This document shows positions 14,800-24,327 of a DNA stretch of 64,000 nt, piece by piece; positions within the stretch are counted from its first letter, which is position 1; the number at the start of each line of letters is the position of its first letter. Made by a program: the position numbers and the translations under genes. Origin of the DNA: Proteiniphilum acetatigenes DSM 18083. Its GTDB lineage: Bacteria > Bacteroidota > Bacteroidia > Bacteroidales > Dysgonomonadaceae. Under the pieces are notes generated by a model. It saw only the letters and a list, made by a program, of their open reading frames with translations. It was not told the DNA's origin and did no database searches. Where the stretch lies: assembly GCF_000380985.1 (NCBI RefSeq), contig NZ_KB905693.1, positions 433,545 to 497,544 of the forward strand, given 5' to 3'.

Positions 14800-17138
14800 C
14801 GGAAACTGTCTCTTAACCGGATATCGATGGAGGCAGCCCCTATCATCACCGTAAACTCACCCGGCTCAGTGACTTTTTGCATGTTTGTGTTATATAAGGC
14901 AAGGTCATCGTGTGTCAATATAAATTCCACGTTTTCCGATTCTCCTTGTCGAATATGAATGCGCTGAAAATCTTTCAGTTGAATGGGAGGAGTAACCACC
15001 GAACTTACGTTGTCACGTATATAGAGTTGTACTACCTCATCTCCATCAATACCGCCTGTATTGGTCACGGTGCAGGATATCCGCACCTGATCCTGTGCTG
15101 CTTTTACGGAAAGATTACCGTAACTGAAATCAGTATAGCTTAGTCCGTATCCGAAGGCATACAGTGGTGAACTGCCCCCATCGACATAATCAGCCTGCCT
15201 GCCTAATGAGTAATATACCGGTAACTGCCCTACCGAACGCGGGACGGAAACCGGTAACCTGCCTGCGGGATTATAATCTCCAAAAAGGATATCAGCAATA
15301 GCACGGCCCCCTTCCTGTCCCGGATACCATGCTGTCAGCAGCGCATCGGCTTTTACCGAAGCATTGTTCATATTGAGCGGCCGTCCCTGTATATAGACTA
15401 CGATCAATGGTTTTCCGGTATCGGCGAGAGCATCAAGCAGCTTTTCCTGGTCACCCAGCAGGTCGAGTGAACTGCGGTCGTATCCTTCACCGGACTCCAT
15501 ATCCGGAAGAATTTCATCCCGGTTGCTGCCGACTGTTGCCGCTCCGGTTTCGATGTATTCTGTCTTGAAATCCCTTGCGCTGGATCCTCCCACAACCAAT
15601 AGTATCACGTCCGATTGGCGGGCTATCTGTACCGCTTCTTTTATATCGCTTTGGGTAGTATCCCGGATGGCGCACCCTTTCGCGTAGCGGACGACAGTCC
15701 GGGGACTGACGGCTTGCTTGACCCCGTCAAGCACGGTCACAATATTGCTTCGCTCCTGCGGGGCAGTATAATCACCCAACTGGTTATAGATGTTATCGGC
15801 GTTCGGCCCGATCACCGCAATGGAACCGGTCTCTTTCGGGAGAGGCAACACGCCATTACTGTTTTTGAGCAATACGGTACCCTGGCGGGCTACCTCGCGG
15901 GCGATCTGCTTATGCGCTTCACTCCTTACGAAACGAGCTGCCTGATTGGGGTCAACATACGGATCCTCAAACAGTCCCATTTCGAATTTCATCCGGAGGA
16001 TGTTGGCCACGGCATCGTCTATATCCTGCATGGTGATAAGCCCTTCTTCCAACGCTTTTGCCAGGTTCCTTCCGTAGGCATTTCCTCCCAGATCGGCATC
16101 TACTCCCGCCTGCAATGCCATGACGGCTGCATGTTTGATATCGGGTGCAACGCGGTGTGTACCTGCGATACCTTCAATACTGCCGAGGTCGGAGAAAACA
16201 AATCCATCAAAACTCCATTGATCGCGCAAGACATCTTTTAGCAGAAACCGGTGTGCAGTAGCGGGGATACCGTCAATAGCATTATAGGAAGTCATAAGGG
16301 TCTTCACTCCCGCGGCAGTCACCTTTTTGAAGGGTAACAAATGGTCGGAGAATAATTCCCGCATTCCGATATGCGCCTGTTGTCCGTTGTGTCCGCCCAA
16401 AGGAACACCATAAGCGGCGAAGTGTTTGGGTGTGGAATAGATATGTCGGCCGTCACGAATATCATTTCCCTGCAGCCCCTGAACAAAGGAAATACCCAGT
16501 TTTGCCGTCAGTACCGGATCTTCGCCGAAAGTTTCTTCCACTCTCGACCATCTGGGTTCCCTTGCCAGATCGAGGATCGGACCATATCCTATATGGGCGC
16601 CCTGCAGCCGTGTTTCAAGAGCGATTGCTTCCGCCATTTGCCGTATCAGCCCGGGGTTCCATGTGCTACCTTGCCCGAGTCCGGTAGGAAAAACGGTTGT
16701 GCCGATAGCCATGTGCCCATGCATGCACTCTTCGGCGAAGAAAAGGGGAATGCCCAGCCGGGTATGTTCTACGGTATATTTTTGTAATTCGTTCAGCGCA
16801 TTGGCCGCCAACCTGGGATTAAGTCCTGTCTGTAACGTTTTCCGGGTCCACGGGTCGGCACGGAGTGTGGCCCAGAAGCCCCCCAGAGGCATGGCTTGCA
16901 TCCGTTCCCTGAACAGGTCGGAAGGCGTAACGGAATATTCACCTGTTTTGGTGTACATCTCCCATCCTGTGGGAAAACACAGCTGACCGATCTTCTCCTC
17001 TGTCGTCATAAGGCTTAGCAGATCCTTTACCCTCTCTTCGACCGGCGCGGAAGAGTCTTTATAGCGTTGTTGTGCCATGGATAACTGAGTAACGACACAA
17101 AAACAGAGAACAACTATGAAAGTGACTTGTTTCTTCAT
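14787..17138 (-). CDS. GH3 beta-glycosidase (beta-glucosidase/xylosidase-like), secreted
   Basis: The 783-residue product has a signal peptide (MKKQVTFIVVLCFCVVTQLSMAQ) and the full GH3 layout: N-terminal barrel with TPKHFAAYG (Lys-His near 238-239) and nucleophile Asp317 in GFVFSDLGSI, a middle domain (TVLLKNSNGVLPLPKE), and a C-terminal fibronectin-III-like domain (VQLYIRDNVSSVVTPP). It removes terminal beta-linked sugars; whether glucose, xylose or another cannot be read from sequence. It lies 4 nt after GH29 copy 2 and belongs to the fucose locus, so its substrate is probably a fucosylated plant or host glycan. Confidence 0.94.
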   Translation of the reverse strand: MKKQVTFIVVLCFCVVTQLSMAQQRYKDSSAPVEERVKDLLSLMTTEEKIGQLCFPTGWEMYTKTGEYSVTPSDLFRERMQAMPLGGFWATLRADPWTRKTLQTGLNPRLAANALNELQKYTVEHTRLGIPLFFAEECMHGHMAIGTTVFPTGLGQGSTWNPGLIRQMAEAIALETRLQGAHIGYGPILDLAREPRWSRVEETFGEDPVLTAKLGISFVQGLQGNDIRDGRHIYSTPKHFAAYGVPLGGHNGQQAHIGMRELFSDHLLPFKKVTAAGVKTLMTSYNAIDGIPATAHRFLLKDVLRDQWSFDGFVFSDLGSIEGIAGTHRVAPDIKHAAVMALQAGVDADLGGNAYGRNLAKALEEGLITMQDIDDAVANILRMKFEMGLFEDPYVDPNQAARFVRSEAHKQIAREVARQGTVLLKNSNGVLPLPKETGSIAVIGPNADNIYNQLGDYTAPQERSNIVTVLDGVKQAVSPRTVVRYAKGCAIRDTTQSDIKEAVQIARQSDVILLVVGGSSARDFKTEYIETGAATVGSNRDEILPDMESGEGYDRSSLDLLGDQEKLLDALADTGKPLIVVYIQGRPLNMNNASVKADALLTAWYPGQEGGRAIADILFGDYNPAGRLPVSVPRSVGQLPVYYSLGRQADYVDGGSSPLYAFGYGLSYTDFSYGNLSVKAAQDQVRISCTVTNTGGIDGDEVVQLYIRDNVSSVVTPPIQLKDFQRIHIRQGESENVEFILTHDDLALYNTNMQKVTEPGEFTVMIGAASIDIRLRDSFRIEK

Positions 17139-17142
17139 TTAC

Positions 17143-19371
17143 TTATAAAAAATCCAGTTCAGCAATTGCTACAGATTTCCCGTCTCCCGCGATACCTGTG
17201 GCTTGTACCCGTATATAACGGGTAGTTACCGGGTTGGCGAACTGGTGTGTTCGCGGAGTGGGATCGTTAATCAGATTCCCGAATTCAAAGGTTTCCACCG
17301 TTTTCCAGTTTTTCCCGTCAGCACTGACCTGAACATTTCCTTTGGTCATCATCCCATCACCATGAAAAGTTTGTGGTGTGTATACCATCACCTTCAGTTC
17401 ATATTCCTTACCAAGATCAATAGCGATGAAGTGGGGCATTGCACCTTCCTGTGATTGCCAGTAAGTACGGCGATTTGCATCGAAAGCGTGCAGGGCGGCA
17501 GTGCGGTCACTTCGTTGACTATTGACGCCGAGCAATACCCAGTCTTTTTTCACAATTCCGAATGCTTCACTGTATACCGGCCCTTGTACGTCATTGTTGA
17601 ACGAGACTGCTTTCAGTATATTGTTCTCTACTTTTACAGGATTCTCATATCGTTGGGAATTTTGGGTCGGTTCCGATCCATCGAGTGTATAAAAAATCTC
17701 ATATCCGGTATTCAGATTGCCGGCGGCATTCTCGCCATGGGGATTCCAGTTAAACTCGGTCTGCAGCGGAGCAATAGAGACCATTCCCTCTTTGTCGCGT
17801 GTAAATGCCAGTTGGGGCGGGCGGGTACGGTAATAGTGTGCCGATATATGACTGATAGCCGGATCCAGCCGAGACGCCAATACTCGCAGACGGAGTTTAT
17901 TGGTCGTGACTTCGGGAAAACGGAGAATACGCTTATAACCGATGTTGGTCGCCGTGGCAATCTCTTTCCACTGATTGTCTATCCATGCGTCCACCGCATG
18001 TTGTTCCACACGTTCACTGTGGGTGGCGATGGCTTCCTGTAACATCAGCCGGTTGATCGTGGCGGGTGCGGGAAGTGTAACGACGATCTCGCGTTTGTTT
18101 TTAGACAATAACAGGTAGGTGTCCGGATCGCCGTCCAGTGCCTGTTTCGGCCCTTTAGCATCTTGTAAGAGGTTTACTTCGTAAGTTTCCCGGATGCGTT
18201 TTCCCACTTCTTCGAGCACCTCTACATCCCGGGGAGAGAATGTCCCTTCACGGTTGGGCGGAATATTCAGTAGGAATGTGGAATTTCCCCCGACGGAACG
18301 TTCGTAAATGTCGAATACATCATCGGCACTTCGTACTTTCTGGTGCGTATCGTCGCGGTAAAACCACCCTTCGCGAATGGAAGTATTGGTCTCGGCCTGT
18401 TGATAATGAAGGTATTTACCCTCATAAAGTTTCTCCTTTGAGCCCAGATCGGTATCGGTCAGATCAGAAAAATGGGTAGAGGAATGGGGATCTTCGGGAT
18501 AAGTGATCACGTTCCACTCGGTAGACCGTGTAGCTCCTGCTTCATTGCCGCACCAGCGGATATCTTCACGCCCGAAAATGACCGCTTTGGGTGCGAGGGT
18601 ACGGATCAACTCCTTCCATGCCGGATAGTTATATGTCTGTCCGCCTTTTCTTTTGGGATGTGCGCCATCAAACCATACTTCATGGATCTCACCATATTCT
18701 GTCAGTATCTCGAAAAGCTGATTCAGGAAATATTCATTGTAATCATCTACTTCAAACTCGAACGTGGTATTGTTTTCGAACGGGCGTCCCGGCATTTCAC
18801 GCGGAATGGTACGTTTGGTATATTCACTCAGGTTACCGTATAACCCTTCGGGATGTTCAATCTGATACAGATCTGCCGGGGAGAGATAAACCCCGAGTTT
18901 CAATCCATATTTTTTGCATGATTCCGAAAGGTCTTTGAGTATATCGCCTTTCCCGTCGAGGAATCCCGATGACATAATGCCATGATCGGTATAACGGCTT
19001 TGCCACAGTACGAATCCGTCATGATGCTTGACGGTGAGAATGACCATTTTCATACCGGCTGCTTTCATGGCCTGGCACCACTGGTCGGTGTCGAGCGTTT
19101 TCAGATCAAAAACCGCCGGATCTTCCATGCCGTCGCCCCATTCTTTACGGGTAAAGGTGTTGGGACCGAAGTGGATAAAAGCAATAAACTCGTTTCTCAA
19201 AGCATCTAACTGGTTCTTTGTAGGAACCACATGGGCCGCCTTTTCGATAATGACCTCTTTACTGTCTCCCTCTTCTATTTTGATTGTACTTTGGGGAGTG
19301 ATGGAACTTTGTGATCCTGTTTGGCAAGATAAAAGAAGAATGCCGGCCAGGAATAGAATTATTTTTTGCAT
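17143..19371 (-). CDS. GH29 alpha-L-fucosidase (copy 2) with C-terminal F5/8-type carbohydrate-binding domain, lipoprotein
   Basis: The 742-residue product has a lipoprotein signal (LAGILLLSC, Cys16). The GH29 domain shows FIAFIHFGPNTFTRKEWG, LTVKHHDGFVLW (HHDG near 116-119) and nucleophile Asp235 in IHEVWFDGAHPK. A chitobiase/FN3-like segment (IFYTLDGSEPT) and a discoidin-like domain (residues about 600-742, FIAIDLGKEYELKVMVY to YIRVQATGIAGDG) follow, as in other long GH29 enzymes. It is likely surface or periplasm anchored. It is four nucleotides from the GH3 gene. Confidence 0.93.
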   Translation of the reverse strand: MQKIILFLAGILLLSCQTGSQSSITPQSTIKIEEGDSKEVIIEKAAHVVPTKNQLDALRNEFIAFIHFGPNTFTRKEWGDGMEDPAVFDLKTLDTDQWCQAMKAAGMKMVILTVKHHDGFVLWQSRYTDHGIMSSGFLDGKGDILKDLSESCKKYGLKLGVYLSPADLYQIEHPEGLYGNLSEYTKRTIPREMPGRPFENNTTFEFEVDDYNEYFLNQLFEILTEYGEIHEVWFDGAHPKRKGGQTYNYPAWKELIRTLAPKAVIFGREDIRWCGNEAGATRSTEWNVITYPEDPHSSTHFSDLTDTDLGSKEKLYEGKYLHYQQAETNTSIREGWFYRDDTHQKVRSADDVFDIYERSVGGNSTFLLNIPPNREGTFSPRDVEVLEEVGKRIRETYEVNLLQDAKGPKQALDGDPDTYLLLSKNKREIVVTLPAPATINRLMLQEAIATHSERVEQHAVDAWIDNQWKEIATATNIGYKRILRFPEVTTNKLRLRVLASRLDPAISHISAHYYRTRPPQLAFTRDKEGMVSIAPLQTEFNWNPHGENAAGNLNTGYEIFYTLDGSEPTQNSQRYENPVKVENNILKAVSFNNDVQGPVYSEAFGIVKKDWVLLGVNSQRSDRTAALHAFDANRRTYWQSQEGAMPHFIAIDLGKEYELKVMVYTPQTFHGDGMMTKGNVQVSADGKNWKTVETFEFGNLINDPTPRTHQFANPVTTRYIRVQATGIAGDGKSVAIAELDFL

Positions 19372-19382
19372 TATTGGAATGA

Positions 19383-19492
19383 TTTATCTGCTCGTTTCAT
19401 ATGATTAATACTTTTATTCTCAAAGGTATCATATGGAACTCGCTTTAATAGTTTTCTTGTGTGAAAAAGGTTTATCTGCTCGTTTCAAATGA
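19383..19492. repeat. 88-bp-spaced direct repeat of a GH29 gene end
   Basis: A 22-nt sequence at 19383-19404 recurs at 19471-19492 with one mismatch. The right copy encodes the C-terminus of GH29 copy 3 (FETSR-stop) and the left copy repeats it (YETSR-stop) just before GH29 copy 2. Between them the minus strand has TACCTTTG (19421-19428), a possible internal -7 box for copy 2. It looks like a scar of duplication or gene loss. Confidence 0.7.
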
Positions 19493-20860
19493 AAATACCA
19501 ATGGCAAGTTAATATGATTTTTTATAACCGGCAAAACGATACGGGTTTTATTTCCATCTACTGTCCATTTTACCTGTTTTTGGATGTGGAGAAGAGTAAC
19601 CTTGCTCCCTTTTTTGGGTGTATTGCCTTCCCACTCAATCACGGAAGGTATTTTCTTGTCGTTTTCAGGAACATAATGGGCGTAGATTGTTTTGCTGTCC
19701 TTGTCTGCTGTAAACCATACGTCCCCGCTATGGTAATGAGGAGTGATACGGGTGTTGTATATGCTTTTGCCGTTTATTTTCAGCCAGTCACCGATTTCTT
19801 TCAATATTACTTCCACTTCCGGCTGGATAATCCCTTCAGATGTAGGGCCTACACCCAGCAGAAGGTTTCCACCTTTGGCCGTCACTTCGATCAGTAAAGC
19901 AATTACTTCGACCGGTGTTTTGAAGGTCGCGTCCGGTATCCACCCCCAGTCGCTGCTTAAAGGAATACAACTTTCCCAGGGATAGGGAAGTTGTTCTGCG
20001 GGAACGGAGCGCTCCGGTGTCTGATAGTTTTCGTATTTTCCGCGGATAGTACGGTCTACGATCAGCAAACCGGGCTGGTTGCTGCGAGCCATTGCCGCGA
20101 TTCTGTCCATATCGATATCCTGTCTGGGAGGAGCTACCCATCCGCCGTCGAGCCAAAGGATGTCTATATCGCCGTAGTTGGTCATCAACTCCTGCATCTG
20201 GTTGAAGGTAAACTGTTTGAACTTATCCCATCGCTCCGGATGGCGTTCGATTTTGTAGTTTACATTCCGGGTAGGTGTAGCGAAATAATCCCACCAGTAA
20301 TATTGACTATGCCAGTCGGGTTTGGAGAAATAGGCTCCTACCATGAAATCTTTCTGTCGGAAAGCTTCGAATACGAATTTTGCCACATCGGCTTTCGGAT
20401 GATTCTTGAAGGGGCCTTTGGCAATAGAGAAGTCCGATTCCTTTGTGTCGAACATATTGAACCCATCATGATGTTTAGTAGTGAAGATGGCATATCTCAT
20501 TCCAGCCTTTTCCATGACATCACTCCACTGGTCGGGGTCGAAATCTACCGGGTTGAACTGGTCTTTCAATCCCCAGTACCATCGCTTGTATTCCTCATAG
20601 GAAACGGTACTATCGCGCGGTATCCAATCGACATCTTCCGAACAGATCGACCATGATTCTACTATTCCCGGGACAGAATACAAGCCCCAATGGAACAGTA
20701 CTCCAAATTTGAGATCCTGCCAGTTATCCAGTTTTTTGAGTACGTTCTCTTCTTCCGGCCAGACATATCCTTTCGATTGTTCGTGTACGAAACCCTGCTG
20801 GGAATGGATCAGTGCGGAGAATAGTATCCCACATAAGATCAGGATTTGTTTTTTATACAT
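19472..20860 (-). CDS. GH29 alpha-L-fucosidase (copy 3), secreted
   Basis: The 462-residue product has a signal peptide (MYKKQILILCGILFSALIHSQ). GH29 features are LKFGVLFHWGLYSVPG, FTTKHHDGFNMFDT (HHDG near 130-133) and nucleophile Asp238 in IDILWLDGGW. It resembles the short GH29 type with a compact C-terminal beta domain. It is preceded by a relic of GH29 copy 1 (20901-20972) and followed by a duplicated tail, so both borders show recombination. The role is removal of alpha-linked L-fucose. Confidence 0.93.
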   Translation of the reverse strand: MYKKQILILCGILFSALIHSQQGFVHEQSKGYVWPEEENVLKKLDNWQDLKFGVLFHWGLYSVPGIVESWSICSEDVDWIPRDSTVSYEEYKRWYWGLKDQFNPVDFDPDQWSDVMEKAGMRYAIFTTKHHDGFNMFDTKESDFSIAKGPFKNHPKADVAKFVFEAFRQKDFMVGAYFSKPDWHSQYYWWDYFATPTRNVNYKIERHPERWDKFKQFTFNQMQELMTNYGDIDILWLDGGWVAPPRQDIDMDRIAAMARSNQPGLLIVDRTIRGKYENYQTPERSVPAEQLPYPWESCIPLSSDWGWIPDATFKTPVEVIALLIEVTAKGGNLLLGVGPTSEGIIQPEVEVILKEIGDWLKINGKSIYNTRITPHYHSGDVWFTADKDSKTIYAHYVPENDKKIPSVIEWEGNTPKKGSKVTLLHIQKQVKWTVDGNKTRIVLPVIKNHINLPLVFSFETSR

Positions 20861-20900
20861 TTTCTTTTTATTTCTTTGGTCTCACTTCTTCTTTTTAACA

Positions 20901-21055
20901 GTGAAAATAAGAAGTTGTTGCGACCCATAGTAATAAACACAACGGCTAAGATCATTTTTTGTGTTCATAGCGAACAATTCTTATGAACAGTTTTTAATAA
21001 AGTTCCACGTTGGAAATCACCGGACAGGCTTTCGAATCGGTGATATCTATTCTTA
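20901..21055. repeat. Direct repeat copy B: end of GH29 copy 4 plus relic start of a copy-1-like gene
   Basis: The right part is the real C-terminal coding end of GH29 copy 4. The left part (20901-20972) is a degraded signal-peptide region matching GH29 copy 1, with a start at 20968-20966 and a frame broken by small deletions. It is the counterpart of 14636-14799. The 6.1-kb block between the copies holds GH29 copy 3, GH29 copy 2 and GH3. Confidence 0.8.
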
Positions 21056-22460
21056 TTTTTGAGGTTTTCACAGGGTTTATCTGCAAAATTCTTTTGTACC
21101 CGATGGTTGTAGCTTTGGACACTGTTTCCCATTCATCGTTGTTCCATACTTCGACGCGGAACGATTTGATCCGTTGACCTAAAGGAATATATTCTTGCAG
21201 GAGAATGTAGGAAACCGTTTGGGGTTCGCTGAATTCCAGTTCAAAACTACCTGCCACTACATCGTCGTCCATTGCCCAATATGTTTCTTTATCTCCGTCA
21301 ATCAGGTTTTCAGGGGAAAATTGAGACGATTTACCTCTATAACTGCTTGCTTTAGCTGTTGCTCCGATTGCCAGGTTATTCGAAAAAGCCTCGTTAAGTA
21401 GTTTCCTGAAACCCTGAAGCGAGCGGATATCGTTCTCATGGATCAGCCCCCTTCTGTCGGGTGGGACATTCAATAATAACACCGACCCTCTACCTACTGA
21501 AGTAAGGTAGATATCGAACAGTTGTTCGGGTGTTTTTACAAGGGAGTCTTCCTCTGCATGGTAAAACCATCCCGGCCTGATGGATACATCCACCTCGCCC
21601 GGAATCCAGTGGGAGCCGTCGATGGAGCCGGTGTTCAGAAGTTTCTGGATTCCTGCTTTTCCGGCGTATAAAGTATCCGGAGTGATAGTGTTCCAGTTGG
21701 TTTCTCCTGCATATCCACTTTCGTTTCCTATCCAACGGATATCGGGTCCGGCATCGCTGAAGAAAACAACCTGCGGCTGGATACCCCGTACCAGATCGAG
21801 CGTTGTCGGCCAGTCATAATATGTTTCGCGGTCGATCCTCCGCATTTCTCTTTTTCCGCCGTAATAACCGTCGCCGCCGTTGGCTCCGTCAAACCACATT
21901 TCAAATACAGGACCGTAGCCCGTAAACAGTTCTTTCAACTGATTACGGTAGTAGGTTATGTATTCAGTGGTTCCGTAATCCTTATGGTTCCTGTCCCATG
22001 GGGAGAGGTATACTCCGAATTTCAGACTATGCTTTTTGCAGGCATCACTTACTTCTTTGACGATGTCGCCGTTCCCGTTCTTATACGGACTGTTCTTGAC
22101 AGAGTGTTCCGTATATTCGGAAGGCCACAGACAGAAACCGTCATGATGCTTGCAGGTCAGGATCACACCTTTGAATCCGGCTTCTTTCAAAACAGATATC
22201 CATTGGTCGGCATCCAGTTCGGTGGGATTGAAGATGGAGGGGCTTTCGTCGCCATATCCCCATTCCTTACCGGTAAAGGTATTGGTCGTGAAATGAATGA
22301 ATGCATTCATTTCCATTTCGTGCCAGGCAAGCTGGTTTCCGGACGGCACCGGCAATACCGGAGCCGGCGGCTCTACACTTTTCCCGGGTTGACAGGCTGT
22401 CAGTAACAGACCGATAGTGCAACAAACCAGAAAGGTGATTGTAAGGATTCTTTTTTTCAT
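20994..22460 (-). CDS. GH29 alpha-L-fucosidase (copy 4) with C-terminal F5/8-like domain, lipoprotein
   Basis: The 488-residue product has a lipoprotein signal (IGLLLTAC, Cys23). GH29 motifs are MNAFIHFTTNTFTGKEWG, LTCKHHDGFCLW (HHDG near 105-108) and nucleophile Asp191 in FEMWFDGANGG. After about residue 355 a shortened discoidin-like module follows (AKASSYRGKSSQFSPENLIDG to ISNVELY). It is first of the enzyme genes after susD, behind a strong hairpin. Its last codons are duplicated at 14745-14786. Confidence 0.93.
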   Translation of the reverse strand: MKKRILTITFLVCCTIGLLLTACQPGKSVEPPAPVLPVPSGNQLAWHEMEMNAFIHFTTNTFTGKEWGYGDESPSIFNPTELDADQWISVLKEAGFKGVILTCKHHDGFCLWPSEYTEHSVKNSPYKNGNGDIVKEVSDACKKHSLKFGVYLSPWDRNHKDYGTTEYITYYRNQLKELFTGYGPVFEMWFDGANGGDGYYGGKREMRRIDRETYYDWPTTLDLVRGIQPQVVFFSDAGPDIRWIGNESGYAGETNWNTITPDTLYAGKAGIQKLLNTGSIDGSHWIPGEVDVSIRPGWFYHAEEDSLVKTPEQLFDIYLTSVGRGSVLLLNVPPDRRGLIHENDIRSLQGFRKLLNEAFSNNLAIGATAKASSYRGKSSQFSPENLIDGDKETYWAMDDDVVAGSFELEFSEPQTVSYILLQEYIPLGQRIKSFRVEVWNNDEWETVSKATTIGYKRILQINPVKTSKIRIDITDSKACPVISNVELY

Positions 22461-22484
22461 TATTATGAGTAGTTTTAAAATAAA

Positions 22485-22522
22485 TTATCAGGAGAAGTGT
22501 GAAGCCACACTTCTCCTGATAA
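22485..22522 (-). terminator. 17-bp hairpin between susD and the glycosidase genes
   Basis: TTATCAGGAGAAGTGTG (22485-22501) and CACACTTCTCCTGATAA (22506-22522) pair perfectly around a 4-nt loop. On the minus strand the stem is followed by TTTATTTT. The hairpin is in the 71-nt gap between the susD stop and the first GH29. In this position it could act as an attenuator or mRNA end-stabiliser that keeps susCD expression above that of the enzymes. Confidence 0.8.
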
Positions 22523-22531
22523 TAATCAAAA

Positions 22532-24301
22532 TTAGTTCCATCCTGGATTTTGAATTAAATTCGGATTTAATGTAATTTCATTGGTTGGAATAGGAGATAA
22601 CCATCTGCGATCGCTACCTGACCATACACGGCCCGCATCATTTAATGTTTTTGCCGCTGCATACTGATACAGATAAGTTTCTCCGTCATACGTAATAATT
22701 GGGCGTCCCGAAGCACCGCCAAACGTTATATTCGCGGCAGCGTAGGCTGTAATAACGTCATCAGTAATCCTTAAGCCGAACATTGTTTTCGGATTTTCCA
22801 ACAATTTCATTGCGTTCCAACGTTTCAGGTCATCCAGACGGAACCCTTCTGCTATTAATTCGATACGACGTTCTCTTCGGATTTCATATAACAAATTTGA
22901 TAATGTATATCCGTAATTAATGGGTTTAGTATCTGCAACAGGGTTTACGGTGAGATGGGTCATTTCCACGCGATCGCGAAGCAGATTAATGGTTTTATCC
23001 AGCACATCTTGTGTACACAGATCCAACTCTGCTTGAGCTTCGGCATAAATCAGTAAAATTTCTGCATAACGATATACGAACCAATCATAAGATGTGTTTC
23101 TTGCTTCGGCTTGTTGAGAATTTGCTGATCGGAATTTTACGCAAGGGTATCCTGTGACGCCCTGGCTGGCAGCGACGTTGGCAACTGCGTTTACGTATTG
23201 TGTACCACTTATTACGGTATATGGTCTGTGCTTATTGTCGATTATCTGATAAATGCGCGGGTCTCTATCTGCAAATTCATTTTCCTGGTTATCATCGCCT
23301 TTATAGCCCGATCCGGCATTAAAGATCGGGGTTCCATCCTTCATTAAAAATGATTCCACAAAATCTTTTGATAAACCCATGCCATTTTCACTCACCTGAC
23401 GGCCTGTTTCGTGTGTCAATACACCCGTTTCGTAAAAACGGCAAAGAATACCTTCGGCATTGGTGCTTAAATCTTCCTGGGTAAATTGGTTTGAATAATA
23501 TAATGGATATCCGTCAAAAGATAATTGATCGCTTCCCGCGTCTGTTCCTTTTACAATCGAGTAATTGCCTGAATCCATTATTTCTTTGGCCAAAGAAGCC
23601 GCTTTTTGCAATAACGAGGTAGAAGAAAGAGAGTCAACTGACGATGTTTCGTTATGGTATTTTTTATAAGTACCATAGTACAGGCAAATTCTGGCCAATT
23701 GAGCTTTAGCTGCATCTTTGTGGAGTCGTCCGCTTTCCGCGCTTGCTTTAGTTGGTAACCAATTGATTGCAAATTCGAGATCTTCTATGATTTTGCCTAA
23801 CACGTAGTCCCGGCTGTCTCTTGCTTTATACAATTCTTCCGTGTCGGATGTTTGCAAGTCCGTTTCGTACCAGGGAACATCGCCAAAAGATTTAATCTTG
23901 TCGTAATAAAGTAACCCGCGAAAGAAACGAACTTCGGCCACATATTTATTAATTTCTTCTTCTGAGCCGGATACTTTGTCATAACGCTGCATGAAATAGT
24001 TGCAATTACGAATGGTATTCCAATACCAGCCATTGTCTGAGGATGCTTCTGCAGGAATCGTCAATTCATTAAAAAGATAACTACTATAGCTGTTTGTAAC
24101 AAAGTTATCACTTATATTATCTCCTGTAGCAGTGGGAGCGCTAAGGTTTCCGTATAAACCGTTAGCATACAGTTTCAAATCGTTCACCGAGGTCCAGTAA
24201 GATTCATCCGTGAATGAATCTATAGGGGACAGATCCGTAACATCGCAAGCAACGAGTGAACCTGAAAAAATTGCAATGTATATTAAATATTTTAATTTCA
24301 T
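22532..24301 (-). CDS. susD: SusD/RagB family outer-membrane glycan-binding lipoprotein
   Basis: The 589-residue product has a lipoprotein signal (IFSGSLVAC, Cys19). The SusD start DLSPIDSFTDESYWTSVNDLKLYANGLYG follows, with tetratricopeptide-like helices (EVRFFRGLLYYDKIKSFGDVPWY; RYAEILLIYAEAQAEL) and the conserved end RRERRIELIAEGFRLDDLKRWN plus LSPIPTNEITLNPNLIQNPGW. It binds oligosaccharides at the surface and forms the lid on the SusC channel. It lies 26 nt after susC and is intact. Confidence 0.97.
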   Translation of the reverse strand: MKLKYLIYIAIFSGSLVACDVTDLSPIDSFTDESYWTSVNDLKLYANGLYGNLSAPTATGDNISDNFVTNSYSSYLFNELTIPAEASSDNGWYWNTIRNCNYFMQRYDKVSGSEEEINKYVAEVRFFRGLLYYDKIKSFGDVPWYETDLQTSDTEELYKARDSRDYVLGKIIEDLEFAINWLPTKASAESGRLHKDAAKAQLARICLYYGTYKKYHNETSSVDSLSSTSLLQKAASLAKEIMDSGNYSIVKGTDAGSDQLSFDGYPLYYSNQFTQEDLSTNAEGILCRFYETGVLTHETGRQVSENGMGLSKDFVESFLMKDGTPIFNAGSGYKGDDNQENEFADRDPRIYQIIDNKHRPYTVISGTQYVNAVANVAASQGVTGYPCVKFRSANSQQAEARNTSYDWFVYRYAEILLIYAEAQAELDLCTQDVLDKTINLLRDRVEMTHLTVNPVADTKPINYGYTLSNLLYEIRRERRIELIAEGFRLDDLKRWNAMKLLENPKTMFGLRITDDVITAYAAANITFGGASGRPIITYDGETYLYQYAAAKTLNDAGRVWSGSDRRWLSPIPTNEITLNPNLIQNPGWN

Positions 24302-24327
24302 TGTTTTATTCTTTTAGATATTAAACT

